Source: Nitrincola salilacus (GTDB taxonomy: Bacteria; Pseudomonadota; Gammaproteobacteria; Pseudomonadales; Balneatricaceae). From it: DNA of 64,000 nucleotides. A program made the position numbers and the translations under genes. The stretch is from assembly GCF_046271865.1 (NCBI RefSeq), contig NZ_CP176580.1:1736001-1800000 (forward strand), written 5' to 3'. The notes under the pieces are model-generated. The model ran no database searches. It had not been told where the DNA came from and worked only from the letters and a program-made list of their open reading frames with translations. Below, piece after piece: positions 33,651 to 43,099 of the stretch; within the stretch, counting starts at the first letter, position 1, and each line of letters starts with the position of its first letter.

Positions 33651-35522
33651 TTAGCGTCGAGTGATTCCTGACGCTTTCTCCTCATCATACCACCAGGTAT
33701 CCAGCCCCAACTCATAGTCTGGGCGTGTCTCCGGGCGGGAAAATCTATCCCAGTAAGCGATACGGAACAGGTTGCTGTGCCACTGGGGCATCACATAGAA
33801 GTTCCAGCGTGCGATCCTGTCAAAAGCGCGTCCATATGCCAGCAGCTTTTCCTCATCCTCCTGAGCGGCGATGATCTCTTCAATCAGTGAGTCGATCACT
33901 TCATCCTCAATGCCGGCAGTGTTCCAGGTCGAGTCGATGAATGCGGACTGAAACAGGATGCGCATGCTGACACTGGGGTAGGCCAATGCGCTGTAGCCAC
34001 GGGCGATCATGTCGAAGTCGCGTGAGCGGAGGCGATTGATGAACTGGGTTGGATCTACCAGGCGGATATTCATCTTGATCCCGAGACGCTCCATGTTTCG
34101 CTGCAGTGGCAATGCAACGCGCTCATCCGTCGGGCTGTTGATCAGCAGCTCAAACTCGAAACGCTGACCACTCTCAACATGCGTGAGCTGTTGATTGCGC
34201 AGCTCCCAGCCTGCTTCTTTCAGAAGGGCCAGTGCCTGTCGCGTTTCGCGGCGCAGATTGCCACTGCCGTCTGTTTCGTTGGGAGTCCAGACCTCACCGA
34301 ACACCTCTTCAGGCAGGCGGTCGCGGTAGGTTTCCAGTAGCTCCAGCTCCAACCCTTCAGGCTTGCCGCTGGCCATATAAGGCGTGTTCTGGAAGTAGCT
34401 GGTGTTGCGTTCATATTGATCGTAGAACAGATTCTTGTTCATCCATTCGAAATCCAGTGCAAAGTTCAATGCCTGGCGAACTCTGCGATCGCTGAACAGA
34501 TCGCGTTGGATGTTGAAGGTGAAAGCCTGCATGCCTTGAGGGATCTGATGTGGCAGCTCTTCCATTTTGATATCGCCACGGGTGAATGCCGGGCCTGTAT
34601 AGTCTTGCACCCATTGACGGGCAGAGCTTTCCTGGCGGAAGTCATACTCACCGGCCTTGAAGGCTTCCAGCGCAACTGTCGAGTCACGATAGTAGTCATA
34701 ACGGACAGTGGAGAAGTTCAGTGACCCCTTGCGGCTGGGCAGATCTGCAGCCCAGTAATCGTCAAGGCGCTTGTAAGTGACATTCTGACCCATCGAAAAA
34801 TCAGTGACTGTGTAGGGGCCGCTGCCAAGTGGGATTTCATTCAGTGGCTCTGCAAAATCACGTGTTTCCCAATAGTGTTTTGGCAGAATCACGAGGCGAG
34901 CCAGGCCGGCAATATAGTCTTTGTTCGGGCCTGAAAAAGTGAATTTCACGCGTTGTGGAGTGATTACTTCTGCATCTGTTACGCCCGCATAATATGAGCG
35001 GAACTGGGGCACGCCTTCAGTCATGAACTTGTTGAAAGAGAAGGTAACATCATCCGCTGTGATCGGTTCACCATCCTGATGGCGGGCGTCTGGATTCAGA
35101 TTGAAAATCACAGAGGTATAGTCTTCCGGATACTCCAGCGATTCAGCAATCAGAGGGTAATAAACATCAATTTCGTCATCGCTGCCGATCATCAGGGTGT
35201 CATAGAATTCGGAGCTGTTGACGGCAGCAGACCCACGCTGCGCGTAGCGGTGAAAATTATCATAGGTGCCGATGGCCGACATCACCATATGTCCACCCTT
35301 CGGAGCATCCGGGTTTACATAGTCAAAGTGTGTGAAGTCGGGACCGTACTTGGGTTCGCCATGCATCGAGAAAGCGTGTGACTTGATCAGTTCGGAGGCG
35401 CTGTGCTCCTCGGCTGCAATTGAGCAAGCCAGCATAGAACCTGCCATCGCACCGAGAACTGCAAATGCAAGGCGTCGAATGGAATATGGCTGTTGAGTCA
35501 GTGGCTGTTGAGTCAGTAGCAA
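33651..35522 (-). CDS. yejA: Extracellular peptide-binding protein (YejA type)
   Basis: 623 residues, SBP_bac_5 family. A basic-hydrophobic signal peptide (IRRLAFAVLGAMAGSMLACSIAAEE) is followed by HGEPKYGPDFTHFDYVNPDAPKGG, typical of YejA. It captures oligopeptides in the periplasm for YejBEF. The start is a TTG at 35522, supported by an ideal AGGAGGG seven bases upstream. A 15-base direct repeat just after the start gives the doubled peptide LTQQPLTQQP. It is the first gene of the yejABEF operon. Confidence 0.92.
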   Translation of the reverse strand: MLLTQQPLTQQPYSIRRLAFAVLGAMAGSMLACSIAAEEHSASELIKSHAFSMHGEPKYGPDFTHFDYVNPDAPKGGHMVMSAIGTYDNFHRYAQRGSAAVNSSEFYDTLMIGSDDEIDVYYPLIAESLEYPEDYTSVIFNLNPDARHQDGEPITADDVTFSFNKFMTEGVPQFRSYYAGVTDAEVITPQRVKFTFSGPNKDYIAGLARLVILPKHYWETRDFAEPLNEIPLGSGPYTVTDFSMGQNVTYKRLDDYWAADLPSRKGSLNFSTVRYDYYRDSTVALEAFKAGEYDFRQESSARQWVQDYTGPAFTRGDIKMEELPHQIPQGMQAFTFNIQRDLFSDRRVRQALNFALDFEWMNKNLFYDQYERNTSYFQNTPYMASGKPEGLELELLETYRDRLPEEVFGEVWTPNETDGSGNLRRETRQALALLKEAGWELRNQQLTHVESGQRFEFELLINSPTDERVALPLQRNMERLGIKMNIRLVDPTQFINRLRSRDFDMIARGYSALAYPSVSMRILFQSAFIDSTWNTAGIEDEVIDSLIEEIIAAQEDEEKLLAYGRAFDRIARWNFYVMPQWHSNLFRIAYWDRFSRPETRPDYELGLDTWWYDEEKASGITRR

Positions 35523-35678
35523 AGCAGAACCCTCCTGGCAGAATAACGGGCTTCATCTTATGACAATCTGTATGCAGCGGGAAAGGGCTGGTGCTGTATT
35601 AGCTGAAAAACCCTTTCCTGCTCAGCAGCAACTGACTGTCATATGTGTGAATCGTTCCCGCGGGAGGGGAGTTGTTAT

Positions 35679-36905
35679 TCAGCTCGTGCCATCACGCTGG
35701 GCAAGATAGAGAGCCAGTTGCTGTCCCGGATGTAATACGGTGTTCGGCTCAATCCGGTTCCAGCGTGTCAGGTCTTTAATGCTGACGTTGAAGCGGTTGG
35801 CAATCATCCAGAGAGAATCGCCGGGCCGTATCCGATAGGTCAGCACTTCAATATCACCCGCATCCACTGCCTGAGCCAACTGCTCGAGTTGCTGTTCAGA
35901 CTGTTCGGACTGCAGCGTTTCGACAGCCTGCTGCATGCTTTCTGCGCTCTCGACCGGTGCCAGCAATCTATGCGGACCATTTGGAGCGGTCAGTGCACGG
36001 CTGAATCCCGGATTAAGGCGCTGTAGCTCTTCCAGGTCTATATCCGCCAGTTGAGCCACAAGCGACATATCAATCTGACCATCGGTTTCAACTTCTGCGA
36101 AATAGGGTTTGGCAGGGATGTGCGCCAGCTTCAGATCATAAACACGTGCATCACGCACTATGAGCGCTGTTGCAAGCAGTTTCGGGACGTGACGCATGGT
36201 TTCTGCTGGCAGGTTAAGTGACCAGAAGTCTTGGGGCAGGTTATGTTCACGGTTATGGCGCATCGCTCTGGATACAGTACCTGCACCGGCATTATAAGCC
36301 GCCAGGGCGAGCAACCAATCACCATCAAACTGCTTATGCAGCTGCTCCAGATAGGTCAGGGCGGCTTCGGTGGATTCGATCACATCGCGGCGACCATCAT
36401 ACCAGGCATTACTGGTCAGGCCGAAATGCCTTGCTGTGCCTGGAATGAATTGCCATGGACCGGCAGCCGCTCCCGGTGAGTGAGCAAAGGGGTCGTAACC
36501 ACTCTCAATCATCGGCAGCAGGGCCAGCTCGGCGGGAAGTCCTCTTTCGAGTACTTGATCCAGCACATAAAAATAATAGGGCTTTGCATTCTCGCTGATC
36601 AGTTCCAGGTGTTCCGGGTTCTTGCGTAGCCAGTCAAGCTGATCCTTCAGGCGGCTGTCATCGGCATCAATGGGCAGCTTCATATTGCTGCGTGTCAGTT
36701 GCCAGATATCGGGTGCCGGGGCGGAACGCGCCACTGGACGAGAGCGTACCGGGAAGGTGTGTGGAATGTTCAGTGCGACCTGTTTATCGGCGCGGGTGTC
36801 CTGCTTTACTGGCTCGACGTCAGTGTATCGCTCAGCATTGGCCGAACAGCCAGAGAGAGCAATGAACAGAACGAGCGAGATCAACCCGCAAGCTCGATTG
36901 GTCAT
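35679..36905 (-). CDS. mltD: Membrane-bound lytic transglycosylase D-like lipoprotein
   Basis: About 408 residues from the ATG at 36905 (AGGT five bases upstream). The lipobox is LSGC (Cys about 20). The SLT catalytic domain (about 100-250) has the catalytic Glu in MIESGYDPFAHSPGAAAGPWQF, and NAGAGTVSRA. One clear C-terminal LysM repeat binds peptidoglycan (YRIRPGDSLWMIANRFNVSI); the E. coli protein has more. It cleaves glycan strands to anhydro-muropeptides. Confidence 0.92.
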   Translation of the reverse strand: MTNRACGLISLVLFIALSGCSANAERYTDVEPVKQDTRADKQVALNIPHTFPVRSRPVARSAPAPDIWQLTRSNMKLPIDADDSRLKDQLDWLRKNPEHLELISENAKPYYFYVLDQVLERGLPAELALLPMIESGYDPFAHSPGAAAGPWQFIPGTARHFGLTSNAWYDGRRDVIESTEAALTYLEQLHKQFDGDWLLALAAYNAGAGTVSRAMRHNREHNLPQDFWSLNLPAETMRHVPKLLATALIVRDARVYDLKLAHIPAKPYFAEVETDGQIDMSLVAQLADIDLEELQRLNPGFSRALTAPNGPHRLLAPVESAESMQQAVETLQSEQSEQQLEQLAQAVDAGDIEVLTYRIRPGDSLWMIANRFNVSIKDLTRWNRIEPNTVLHPGQQLALYLAQRDGTS

Positions 36906-37080
36906 AGCGGTTACCTGATTATAGTGTTGAGCTGAACAGGGACTCCTGAAAAAGGCTGCCTGCAAATATGGGTTTAAATGAAACTGAATGAAAACTTAAC
37001 GGGGCATTGTAACAGGCTTTGAGCCTTAAGCAATGCCCTTGAAAAAACAGGGGATAGAAGCGCTATTCATCAGCGGTATT

Positions 37081-37851
37081 TCAGAACTGATTTTTCCACT
37101 CCCGCAGGCTGGCCAGTACGTCAATATCGGAGCTCAGAGCTTTCCCTGCACGCTCCTCGGCTGCTTTTCTGACCTTGTCGATCGAAGTGCGCATAAACGG
37201 GTTGATGTTACGCTCCTGCGCAATGTTGGAGGGCAGGGTAGGCTTCTGTTTTTCACGCAGTATTCTGCAGCGATCAAGCGTCTCGGCTATGGCTTGACTG
37301 TCTGGCTCTACGGCCTGCGCAAAAGCCAGGTTGGAGAGTGTATATTCATGGGTGCAATATACTTCAGTATTGTCCGGCAGAGCGTCGAAATAGTTCATGG
37401 CCTTAAGCATCTGAGCTGCGGTGCCTTCAAACAGCCGGCCGCAGCCAGCCATAAACAGTGTGTCGCCACAGAAGAGCTGGGGCTGAGTGCCGGGTTTGAA
37501 ATAACTGATATGATCCAGTGTATGAGCAGGGACCTCTTGAATCTCCAGTTGCTCGCCAAACAGCTCGAGTGTTTCGCCGCTCTTCAATGGATGTGTAATG
37601 CCACCAAAGGGTGAGTTGTGTGGGCCATAAACCGGAACTGGGTATTGGCTCAGCAGTTTTTGCACACCACCGGTATGATCAGCATGATGATGAGTGATAA
37701 GAATGGCATCCAGCGTCAGGTCGTGAGATTCCAGATAGCGCAAAACAGGTTCGGCATCACCTGGGTCAACGACTGCGGAACCGTATCCGGGTTTTTGAAT
37801 CAACCATATATAGTTGTCGTTGAATGCCGGAATGGGTGTAACCTTGAACAT
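37081..37851 (-). CDS. gloB: Hydroxyacylglutathione hydrolase (glyoxalase II)
   Basis: 257 residues from the ATG at 37851, which has AGGAGGAG eight bases upstream. Metallo-beta-lactamase fold with the metal motif THHHADHTGG and further ligands in PAHTLDHISYF and FCGDTLFMAGCGRLFEG. It hydrolyses S-lactoylglutathione to lactate in methylglyoxal detoxification. Divergent from the methyltransferase gene; the order gloB-yafS-rnhA-dnaQ is conserved with E. coli. Confidence 0.97.
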   Translation of the reverse strand: MFKVTPIPAFNDNYIWLIQKPGYGSAVVDPGDAEPVLRYLESHDLTLDAILITHHHADHTGGVQKLLSQYPVPVYGPHNSPFGGITHPLKSGETLELFGEQLEIQEVPAHTLDHISYFKPGTQPQLFCGDTLFMAGCGRLFEGTAAQMLKAMNYFDALPDNTEVYCTHEYTLSNLAFAQAVEPDSQAIAETLDRCRILREKQKPTLPSNIAQERNINPFMRTSIDKVRKAAEERAGKALSSDIDVLASLREWKNQF

Positions 37852-37977
37852 GGGCTTTTCTCCTCCTGCGCCGCTGGCGTGTGTCATTAGCCAAGTGTAA
37901 CTCAAAACAGGAGTGGCTTCTTAAAATGACATCAAATTGCTACCATTAGCGCCAACGCGCCTAGACTCGAGTACGGC

Positions 37978-38739
37978 ATGAAGTTTGAACAGTTGATACC
38001 CCCGGATAAGCTGGTTTCCGATATCTCTGCCTGGTTTTCCACGCCGGTCGGTCAGGAGTTTCTGGCGATCGAGCAGGAGCTGGTGAGTCAATTGCTGCCT
38101 ACCCTGTTTGGATACCACCTGGTCCAGATAGGCTTTGATTGCAGATACCAGCTGTATGCTGACAGCCCCATCTCGCACAAGGTGACATTATGTCCACGTC
38201 TGGAGCTCGGTATGGGACTCAGCAGCATCGTCGGGCTGAGCACCGAACTGCCGTTGCTGAGTAACGAAGTCGATCTGTTGATTCTGCATCACACACTGGA
38301 TTTTTCAGAGAATCCGCATCAGGTGTTGCGCGAGTCGGCGCGAGTGGTGCGACCGGGTGGACACCTGTTGATTGTCGGTTTCAACCCCGCCAGTCTCTGG
38401 GGCCTGTGGAGTCGATTCAAACGCCGGAAAGGGGTGCCCTGGAATGCACACGCGCTGAGTCATGGGCGCCTGCAGGATTGGCTTGGGTTGTTGGAGTTGA
38501 CTGAACTCAAGTCCATGTCTGGATATCACCGTCCACCTGTCAGCAGTCAGAAATGGCGCGAGCGCTGTGCTTTCCTGGAGCGTTGGGGCGAGAAGTCTCC
38601 AACCTGCAGTGGTGGGCTGATGGTGATTCTGGCGCGCAAGGATGTGGCAGGAATGACGCCACTTAAGCCTGCTGTAAGGCAGCGAAAGCTGATATCCTTT
38701 CCGGTTGCAGAACCGACAGCCAGAGGAAAATCTACTTGA
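37978..38739 (+). CDS. Class I SAM-dependent methyltransferase (YafS-like)
   Basis: 253 residues. The methyltransferase domain is incomplete at motif I compared with textbook forms, but the post-motif segments VDLLILHHTLDFSENPHQVLRESARVVRPGGHLLIVGFNP are clear. It occupies the yafS position between gloB and rnhA. Substrate unknown. The TGA stop overlaps the rnhA TTG start. Confidence 0.85.
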   Translation: MKFEQLIPPDKLVSDISAWFSTPVGQEFLAIEQELVSQLLPTLFGYHLVQIGFDCRYQLYADSPISHKVTLCPRLELGMGLSSIVGLSTELPLLSNEVDLLILHHTLDFSENPHQVLRESARVVRPGGHLLIVGFNPASLWGLWSRFKRRKGVPWNAHALSHGRLQDWLGLLELTELKSMSGYHRPPVSSQKWRERCAFLERWGEKSPTCSGGLMVILARKDVAGMTPLKPAVRQRKLISFPVAEPTARGKST

Positions 38740-39200
38740 ATAAGGTCGAAATCTATACCGATGGAGCCTGTAAGGGCAACCCCGGGCCGGGCGGCTGGGG
38801 GGTATTGATGAGCTATGGTGAACATAAGCGAGAGCTTTTTGGTGGAGAGCCGGATACTACCAATAACCGCATGGAGCTGATGGCGGCCATCATGGCGCTG
38901 AAGGAGTTAAAGAAACCCTGTGAAGTGATTCTTTCGACTGACTCTCAGTATGTGCGACAGGGAATCATGCAGTGGATTCATGGCTGGAAACGTAATGGCT
39001 GGAAAACTGCTGCTAAAAAACCGGTCAAGAATGCGGAGTTATGGCAAGAGTTGGACCAGCAGGCCGCCAGACATCAGGTGGAGTGGCGCTGGGTTAAGGG
39101 TCATAGCGGTCATCCGGGAAATGAGCGGGCTGATGAGCTGGCCAATCTGGGTGTAGATGAGTGCGGAAAACGGAAGAGTTATGCGTCAGATAGTGCTTGA
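38736..39200 (+). CDS. rnhA: Ribonuclease HI
   Basis: 154 residues. It degrades the RNA strand of RNA-DNA hybrids. The DEDD residues are visible in YTDGACKGNPGPGGWG, NNRMELMAAI, STDSQYVRQGI and the late Asp in GNERADELAN. It starts at a TTG (38736) with AGAGGA upstream, overlapping the previous stop. Its end overlaps dnaQ by 20 bases. Confidence 0.97.
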   Translation: MNKVEIYTDGACKGNPGPGGWGVLMSYGEHKRELFGGEPDTTNNRMELMAAIMALKELKKPCEVILSTDSQYVRQGIMQWIHGWKRNGWKTAAKKPVKNAELWQELDQQAARHQVEWRWVKGHSGHPGNERADELANLGVDECGKRKSYASDSA

Positions 39201-39903
39201 TACCGAAACAACCGGTATAGACCCGGCTCAGGGTCACAATATTATCGAAATAGGCTGCGTGGAGATGGTGAAACGTCGTATCACCAAACGCACCTATCAT
39301 GAGTACCTGAAGCCTGATCGTGAAGTCGAGGCTGAGGCGATAGCCGTTCACGGTATCACCAATGACTTCCTGCAGGATAAGCCCCGTTTTGTCGAGAAAG
39401 CGGCTGAATTTCTGGAGTTTGTGCGCGGTGCAGAGCTGATCATCCATAACGCGGCCTTCGATGTCGGGTTTCTGGATACCGAGCTGGCGCGTAATGGCTT
39501 CAAGGAGCGCATGGCAGATATCTGCCAGATCACCGACACCTTGAAGCTGGCCAGGAAAAAGCATCCCGGTCAGAAAAACAGCCTTGATGCCTTGTGTCGG
39601 CGTTATGGTATTGATAACTCTCATCGCCAGTTACATGGCGCCTTGCTTGACTCGGAGATTCTGGCCGACGTCTATCTGATGCTGACGGGTGGGCAGACCG
39701 CATTGCACCTGGCGCATGTTGATGACAGCGATGACGAAGCCCGAATACTGATTCGAGAAGTGGGCAGTCAGTTTGTGCTTCCGGTACTCAGGGCGAGTGA
39801 GGATGAGCTTAAAGCCCATGAGGCTTTTCTGGATCTGCTGGAGAAAAAGTCCGGTCAGCGCTACTGGGGAGCTGGCGCCGAAGGGCAGCAAGGAGAGGTA
39901 TGA
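39181..39903 (+). CDS. dnaQ: DNA polymerase III epsilon subunit (proofreading)
   Basis: About 240 residues from the ATG at 39181 (MRQIVLDTETTGID), preceded by GGAAGAG and lying inside the end of rnhA. DEDDh exonuclease motifs are VLDTETTGID, HNAAFDVGFLDTEL and HGALLDSEILADVYL. In E. coli rnhA and dnaQ are divergent; here they are co-oriented and overlapping. The stop overlaps the nudC start. Confidence 0.97.
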   Translation: MRQIVLDTETTGIDPAQGHNIIEIGCVEMVKRRITKRTYHEYLKPDREVEAEAIAVHGITNDFLQDKPRFVEKAAEFLEFVRGAELIIHNAAFDVGFLDTELARNGFKERMADICQITDTLKLARKKHPGQKNSLDALCRRYGIDNSHRQLHGALLDSEILADVYLMLTGGQTALHLAHVDDSDDEARILIREVGSQFVLPVLRASEDELKAHEAFLDLLEKKSGQRYWGAGAEGQQGEV

Positions 39904-40682
39904 AACAGCGTCTGATTGTACGACAGGGCAACATCTATACGGATGAAGCAGGGCAATATCTCTGGCGAGAAGGTGATGAGCAGATCAATGATGAGCTGTT
40001 GCGCGATGTCATGGAGGCGCGCTATCAGTTGGCCGACACTGATATTGAACTGCTGATCCCTGCTACGGATGATGTGCCGGGTCTGCAGGCAGGTAATCTG
40101 CGCAGTCTGCTATCTTTGTCTGCACAGGATGAGTACGCCTATGCCTTGTTGTCGCGCGCATCACAGCTCAGCATCTGGCATGACCAGCACCGTTACTGTG
40201 GTCGTTGTGGTACCGAAACGCTGGTACACCATCAGGATCTGGCGAAGGTGTGTCCTGCCTGTGATCTGGCACAGTATCCACGTATTTCGCCCTGCATCAT
40301 CGTTCTGGTGATGCGTGGGGATGAGTGCCTGCTGGCTAACGGTGCTAATTTCCCACCCGGACGATTCAGTACGCTGGCAGGCTTTATTGAAGCGGGAGAA
40401 AGTGCTGAGCAGGCAGTGGCCAGAGAAATTCGGGAGGAGGTTGGTATAGAGGTGAGTAACATTCGCTTCTTCTCCAGTCAGTCCTGGCCATTTCCGCATG
40501 CTTTGATGCTCGGATTTTTTGCCGATCATCTGGCGGGTGAACTGAAGCCGGATGGTGTGGAAATACTGGATGCCAGATGGTTCCGGCGAGATGCGATGCC
40601 CGATATGCCACCATCTTTCTCTATCTCACGCCAGTTGATCGATCATTACCTGGCGATGCCGGACGCTACTTCTTCCGGCTGA
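39900..40682 (+). CDS. nudC: NAD(H) pyrophosphatase NudC
   Basis: 260 residues. The zinc ribbon is CGRCGTETLVHHQDLAKVCPAC in the middle (about 100-122). The Nudix box is GFIEAGESAEQAVAREIREE, continuing VGIE. The family motif SQPWPFP appears as SQSWPFP. NudC hydrolyses NADH and removes NAD caps from RNA in E. coli. It overlaps dnaQ by four bases (ATGA) and converges on the SCP2 gene, overlapping its end by 17 bases. Confidence 0.95.
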   Translation: MKQRLIVRQGNIYTDEAGQYLWREGDEQINDELLRDVMEARYQLADTDIELLIPATDDVPGLQAGNLRSLLSLSAQDEYAYALLSRASQLSIWHDQHRYCGRCGTETLVHHQDLAKVCPACDLAQYPRISPCIIVLVMRGDECLLANGANFPPGRFSTLAGFIEAGESAEQAVAREIREEVGIEVSNIRFFSSQSWPFPHALMLGFFADHLAGELKPDGVEILDARWFRRDAMPDMPPSFSISRQLIDHYLAMPDATSSG

Positions 40683-40995
40683 ACAGTTTACCCAGCTTGG
40701 TGGCGAGCATCACATTACCTTCGGCACGCAGCTGGCCTTTCATGAAGGCGCTCATGCCATCCAGATCACCGGATATCACCTGAATGAAAGTGGATTCATC
40801 CATGATCAGGGTGATGTCGGGATCTGGGTGTGCACCATATTCACTGACACAGGCGTCATCTTTGATGTCGAGGTAAAAGGATTCACTGTCGTTGAGCTGA
40901 AACTGAAAAACCGCCTGCAGCCCTTTGGCCTGATCTGCATTGAAGCGTTCGGGAAATTTGCGGATGACTTTTTCCAGAGTAATCGGTTCGCTCAT
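40666..40995 (-). CDS. SCP2 sterol-carrier-domain protein
   Basis: 109 residues from the ATG at 40995 (MSEPITLEKVIRKFPERF). One SCP2 domain covers nearly the whole protein, with the conserved PDITLIMDESTFIQVISGDLDGMSAFMKGQL segment. Such stand-alone bacterial SCP2 proteins bind lipids or fatty acyl groups; no precise role is known. Its last 17 bases overlap nudC on the other strand. Confidence 0.85.
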   Translation of the reverse strand: MSEPITLEKVIRKFPERFNADQAKGLQAVFQFQLNDSESFYLDIKDDACVSEYGAHPDPDITLIMDESTFIQVISGDLDGMSAFMKGQLRAEGNVMLATKLGKLFSRKK

Positions 40996-41266
40996 GAAGC
41001 TCTTTCCTGGTCGCACCGGCAGCACGCCGGAAGGGTTGTTAAAAAGGTATGTGTAGCAAAGGGTGGAAAGAATAAACGCGCGGCAGTTGTGAAAGCAAAT
41101 CGAAAGCCTGATTTGTTGCGTGCTCAGGCAGATGACAATGAGTAGCTTTACAACTAGCTATATCAATTCATAGCAGCAGTTTTTATCATAGCGCGAACGT
41201 GGGGCGCCGGTTAAGGCAATAAGTCTCAGTTGTATCGTATCGGTCGTATTGTAAAGGGAGAGTGCG

Positions 41267-42337
41267 GTGGTAGATTTTTTAATGCAGTACGGTTTGTTTC
41301 TGGCCAAAACACTGACGCTGGTACTGGCGATTGTGATGGTGATTGCTGTAGTCGGCGCAATTGCACACAGACGCCGGCAGCATCAACAGGAAGGCCATGT
41401 AGAAGTACGCAGTCTCAATGATCGCTATCAGGACATGCGCAATGAGCTTGAGCATGCCGTACTGGATGAGGAAACACTCAAACAGCAGATAAAGGCTGAG
41501 CGCAAAAAAGAGAAGGCAGAAGCGAAGGTTCGGAAAAAAGCTGCCAAAGAGGGCAAACTGGATGAACTTCCTGAGCGTAAACGTATCTATGTGCTCAGCT
41601 TTGACGGTGATATGCAGGCATCCGAAGTGGAGCTGCTGCGTGAAGAGGTCACCGCTGTGCTCAGTTTTGCGCGACCTGAAGATGAGGTAGTGCTGAAACT
41701 GGAGAGCCCCGGTGGTGTTGTGCATGACTATGGTTTTGCCGCATCTCAGTTGGAACGCATCCGGCGGAAGCAGATTCCATTGACCATCTGTGTCGATCGT
41801 GTTGCTGCCAGTGGTGGCTATATGATGGCGTGCATTGCCAATAAACTGATAGCCGCGCCTTTTGCAGTGCTGGGGTCTATCGGTGTGGTTGCGCAGTTGC
41901 CTAATTTTCACCGTCTGCTGAAAAAGAACGATATCGATGTTGAGGTGCTGACAGCGGGTGAATACAAACGCACTCTGACGGTGTTTGGTGAAAACACTGA
42001 AAAGGGGCGTGAGAAATTTCTGGAAGATCTTGAAGATATTCATTGCCTGTTCAAGGAGTTCGTCTCCGACTATCGCCCGCAGCTCGATCTCGGGCTGGTT
42101 GCTACTGGCGAGATCTGGTTCGGCAAGCGTGCATTGCAACACCAACTCGTTGATGAGCTGATGACCAGTGATGAATACCTGTTCAAGTGTTCTGAGAACG
42201 CTGATCTGTTCGAGGTTCGTTACGAGCAGCGGCGCGGTTTGCAGGAGCGGCTGAGTGAGCTGGCGGTAGAATCGTCAGACAAAGTGCTGCTGCGCTGGTG
42301 GCAACGCGCTTCTCAAACCCGTTTTTTCATGCGCTGA
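41267..42337 (+). CDS. sohB: SohB signal-peptide-peptidase-like protease
   Basis: 356 residues, S49 family. An N-terminal membrane helix (about 8-28, LAKTLTLVLAIVMVIAVVGAI) is followed by a charged coiled coil, then the protease core. The catalytic Ser is in VAASGGYMMACIANK; the Lys candidate is in GEYKRTLTVFGENTEKGREKF. The start is a GTG with GGGAG six bases upstream. It is single-copy and monocistronic here. Confidence 0.93.
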   Translation: MVDFLMQYGLFLAKTLTLVLAIVMVIAVVGAIAHRRRQHQQEGHVEVRSLNDRYQDMRNELEHAVLDEETLKQQIKAERKKEKAEAKVRKKAAKEGKLDELPERKRIYVLSFDGDMQASEVELLREEVTAVLSFARPEDEVVLKLESPGGVVHDYGFAASQLERIRRKQIPLTICVDRVAASGGYMMACIANKLIAAPFAVLGSIGVVAQLPNFHRLLKKNDIDVEVLTAGEYKRTLTVFGENTEKGREKFLEDLEDIHCLFKEFVSDYRPQLDLGLVATGEIWFGKRALQHQLVDELMTSDEYLFKCSENADLFEVRYEQRRGLQERLSELAVESSDKVLLRWWQRASQTRFFMR

Positions 42338-42442
42338 AGGCGTAATCTGTTGTCGTGAGTGAGTCAAGGGCTGACTTCAACCTATTGATCGGTATATGAT
42401 TGAACCAAGAGTTTCAAACGCTGACATCACTGGGAGATGTGC

Positions 42443-43099
42443 ATGAAGCGCCGTATAGACACAGCGACAAGGATTATTCTGGCGGCTGAAGCCCTGTTTG
42501 CCGAGCAGGGCTTCACAGAAACCACCATGAGGCAGATTACAGCTGAGGCTGATGTCAATCTGGCAGCAGTGAACTACCACTTTCGCTCGAAGCAGGGGCT
42601 CGTCAATGCTGTGACGGAGCGCCTGATGGAGCCACTGTGTGATGAGATAGAAGTTGCACTGGCTGATCGGTTAGCGAGTAGCAGTAATATTCAGCTGGAG
42701 GAACTGCTGGAGATGCTGATGCGCGCCCTGTTGCATGTCAATCAGCAGAACACCTTCTCCCTGTCGGTATTCATGCGCCTGCTTGAGCTGGCCTACATGA
42801 AAAATCAGGAAGAGCTCCGAGATTTCTTCGTATCGCGCTATGCCCCTCGCCTGGAAAGTTACCTGCGCTGCCTGCAGGCGGATGCTGCTCCGATGGAGGA
42901 GAATGAGTTTTTCTGGCGCCTGCACTTCATGCTGGGTGCCGTCGTGTTTACGCTGTCCAACTACCATACACTGTTGATTCTTGAAAAACGCAGTTTCAAG
43001 GACAGTGCCGAGATAGAACAGATCCTGCACCGCATGATTCCTGTCCTGACTGCAGGCTTGCAGGCCAGAGCAGAGAATAACTACTTCTGCAGGCTTTGA
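42443..43099 (+). CDS. psrA: PsrA-like TetR-family regulator
   Basis: About 218 residues from the ATG at 42443; an ATG two codons earlier is too close to GGGAG. N-terminal TetR helix-turn-helix (TMRQITAEADVNLAAVNYHF). The C-terminal segments FMRLLELAYMKNQEELRDFF and FFWRLHFMLGAVVFTLS resemble PsrA of Pseudomonas, a fatty-acid-responsive regulator. In P. aeruginosa psrA also lies next to nagZ. The ligand is inferred. Confidence 0.82.
   Translation: MKRRIDTATRIILAAEALFAEQGFTETTMRQITAEADVNLAAVNYHFRSKQGLVNAVTERLMEPLCDEIEVALADRLASSSNIQLEELLEMLMRALLHVNQQNTFSLSVFMRLLELAYMKNQEELRDFFVSRYAPRLESYLRCLQADAAPMEENEFFWRLHFMLGAVVFTLSNYHTLLILEKRSFKDSAEIEQILHRMIPVLTAGLQARAENNYFCRL

Noticed and set aside
35579..35621. 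Inverted repeat GGAAAGGG...CCCTTTCC between mltD and yejA
   Set aside because: Loop of more than 20 bases and no T-tract; not convincing as a terminator.
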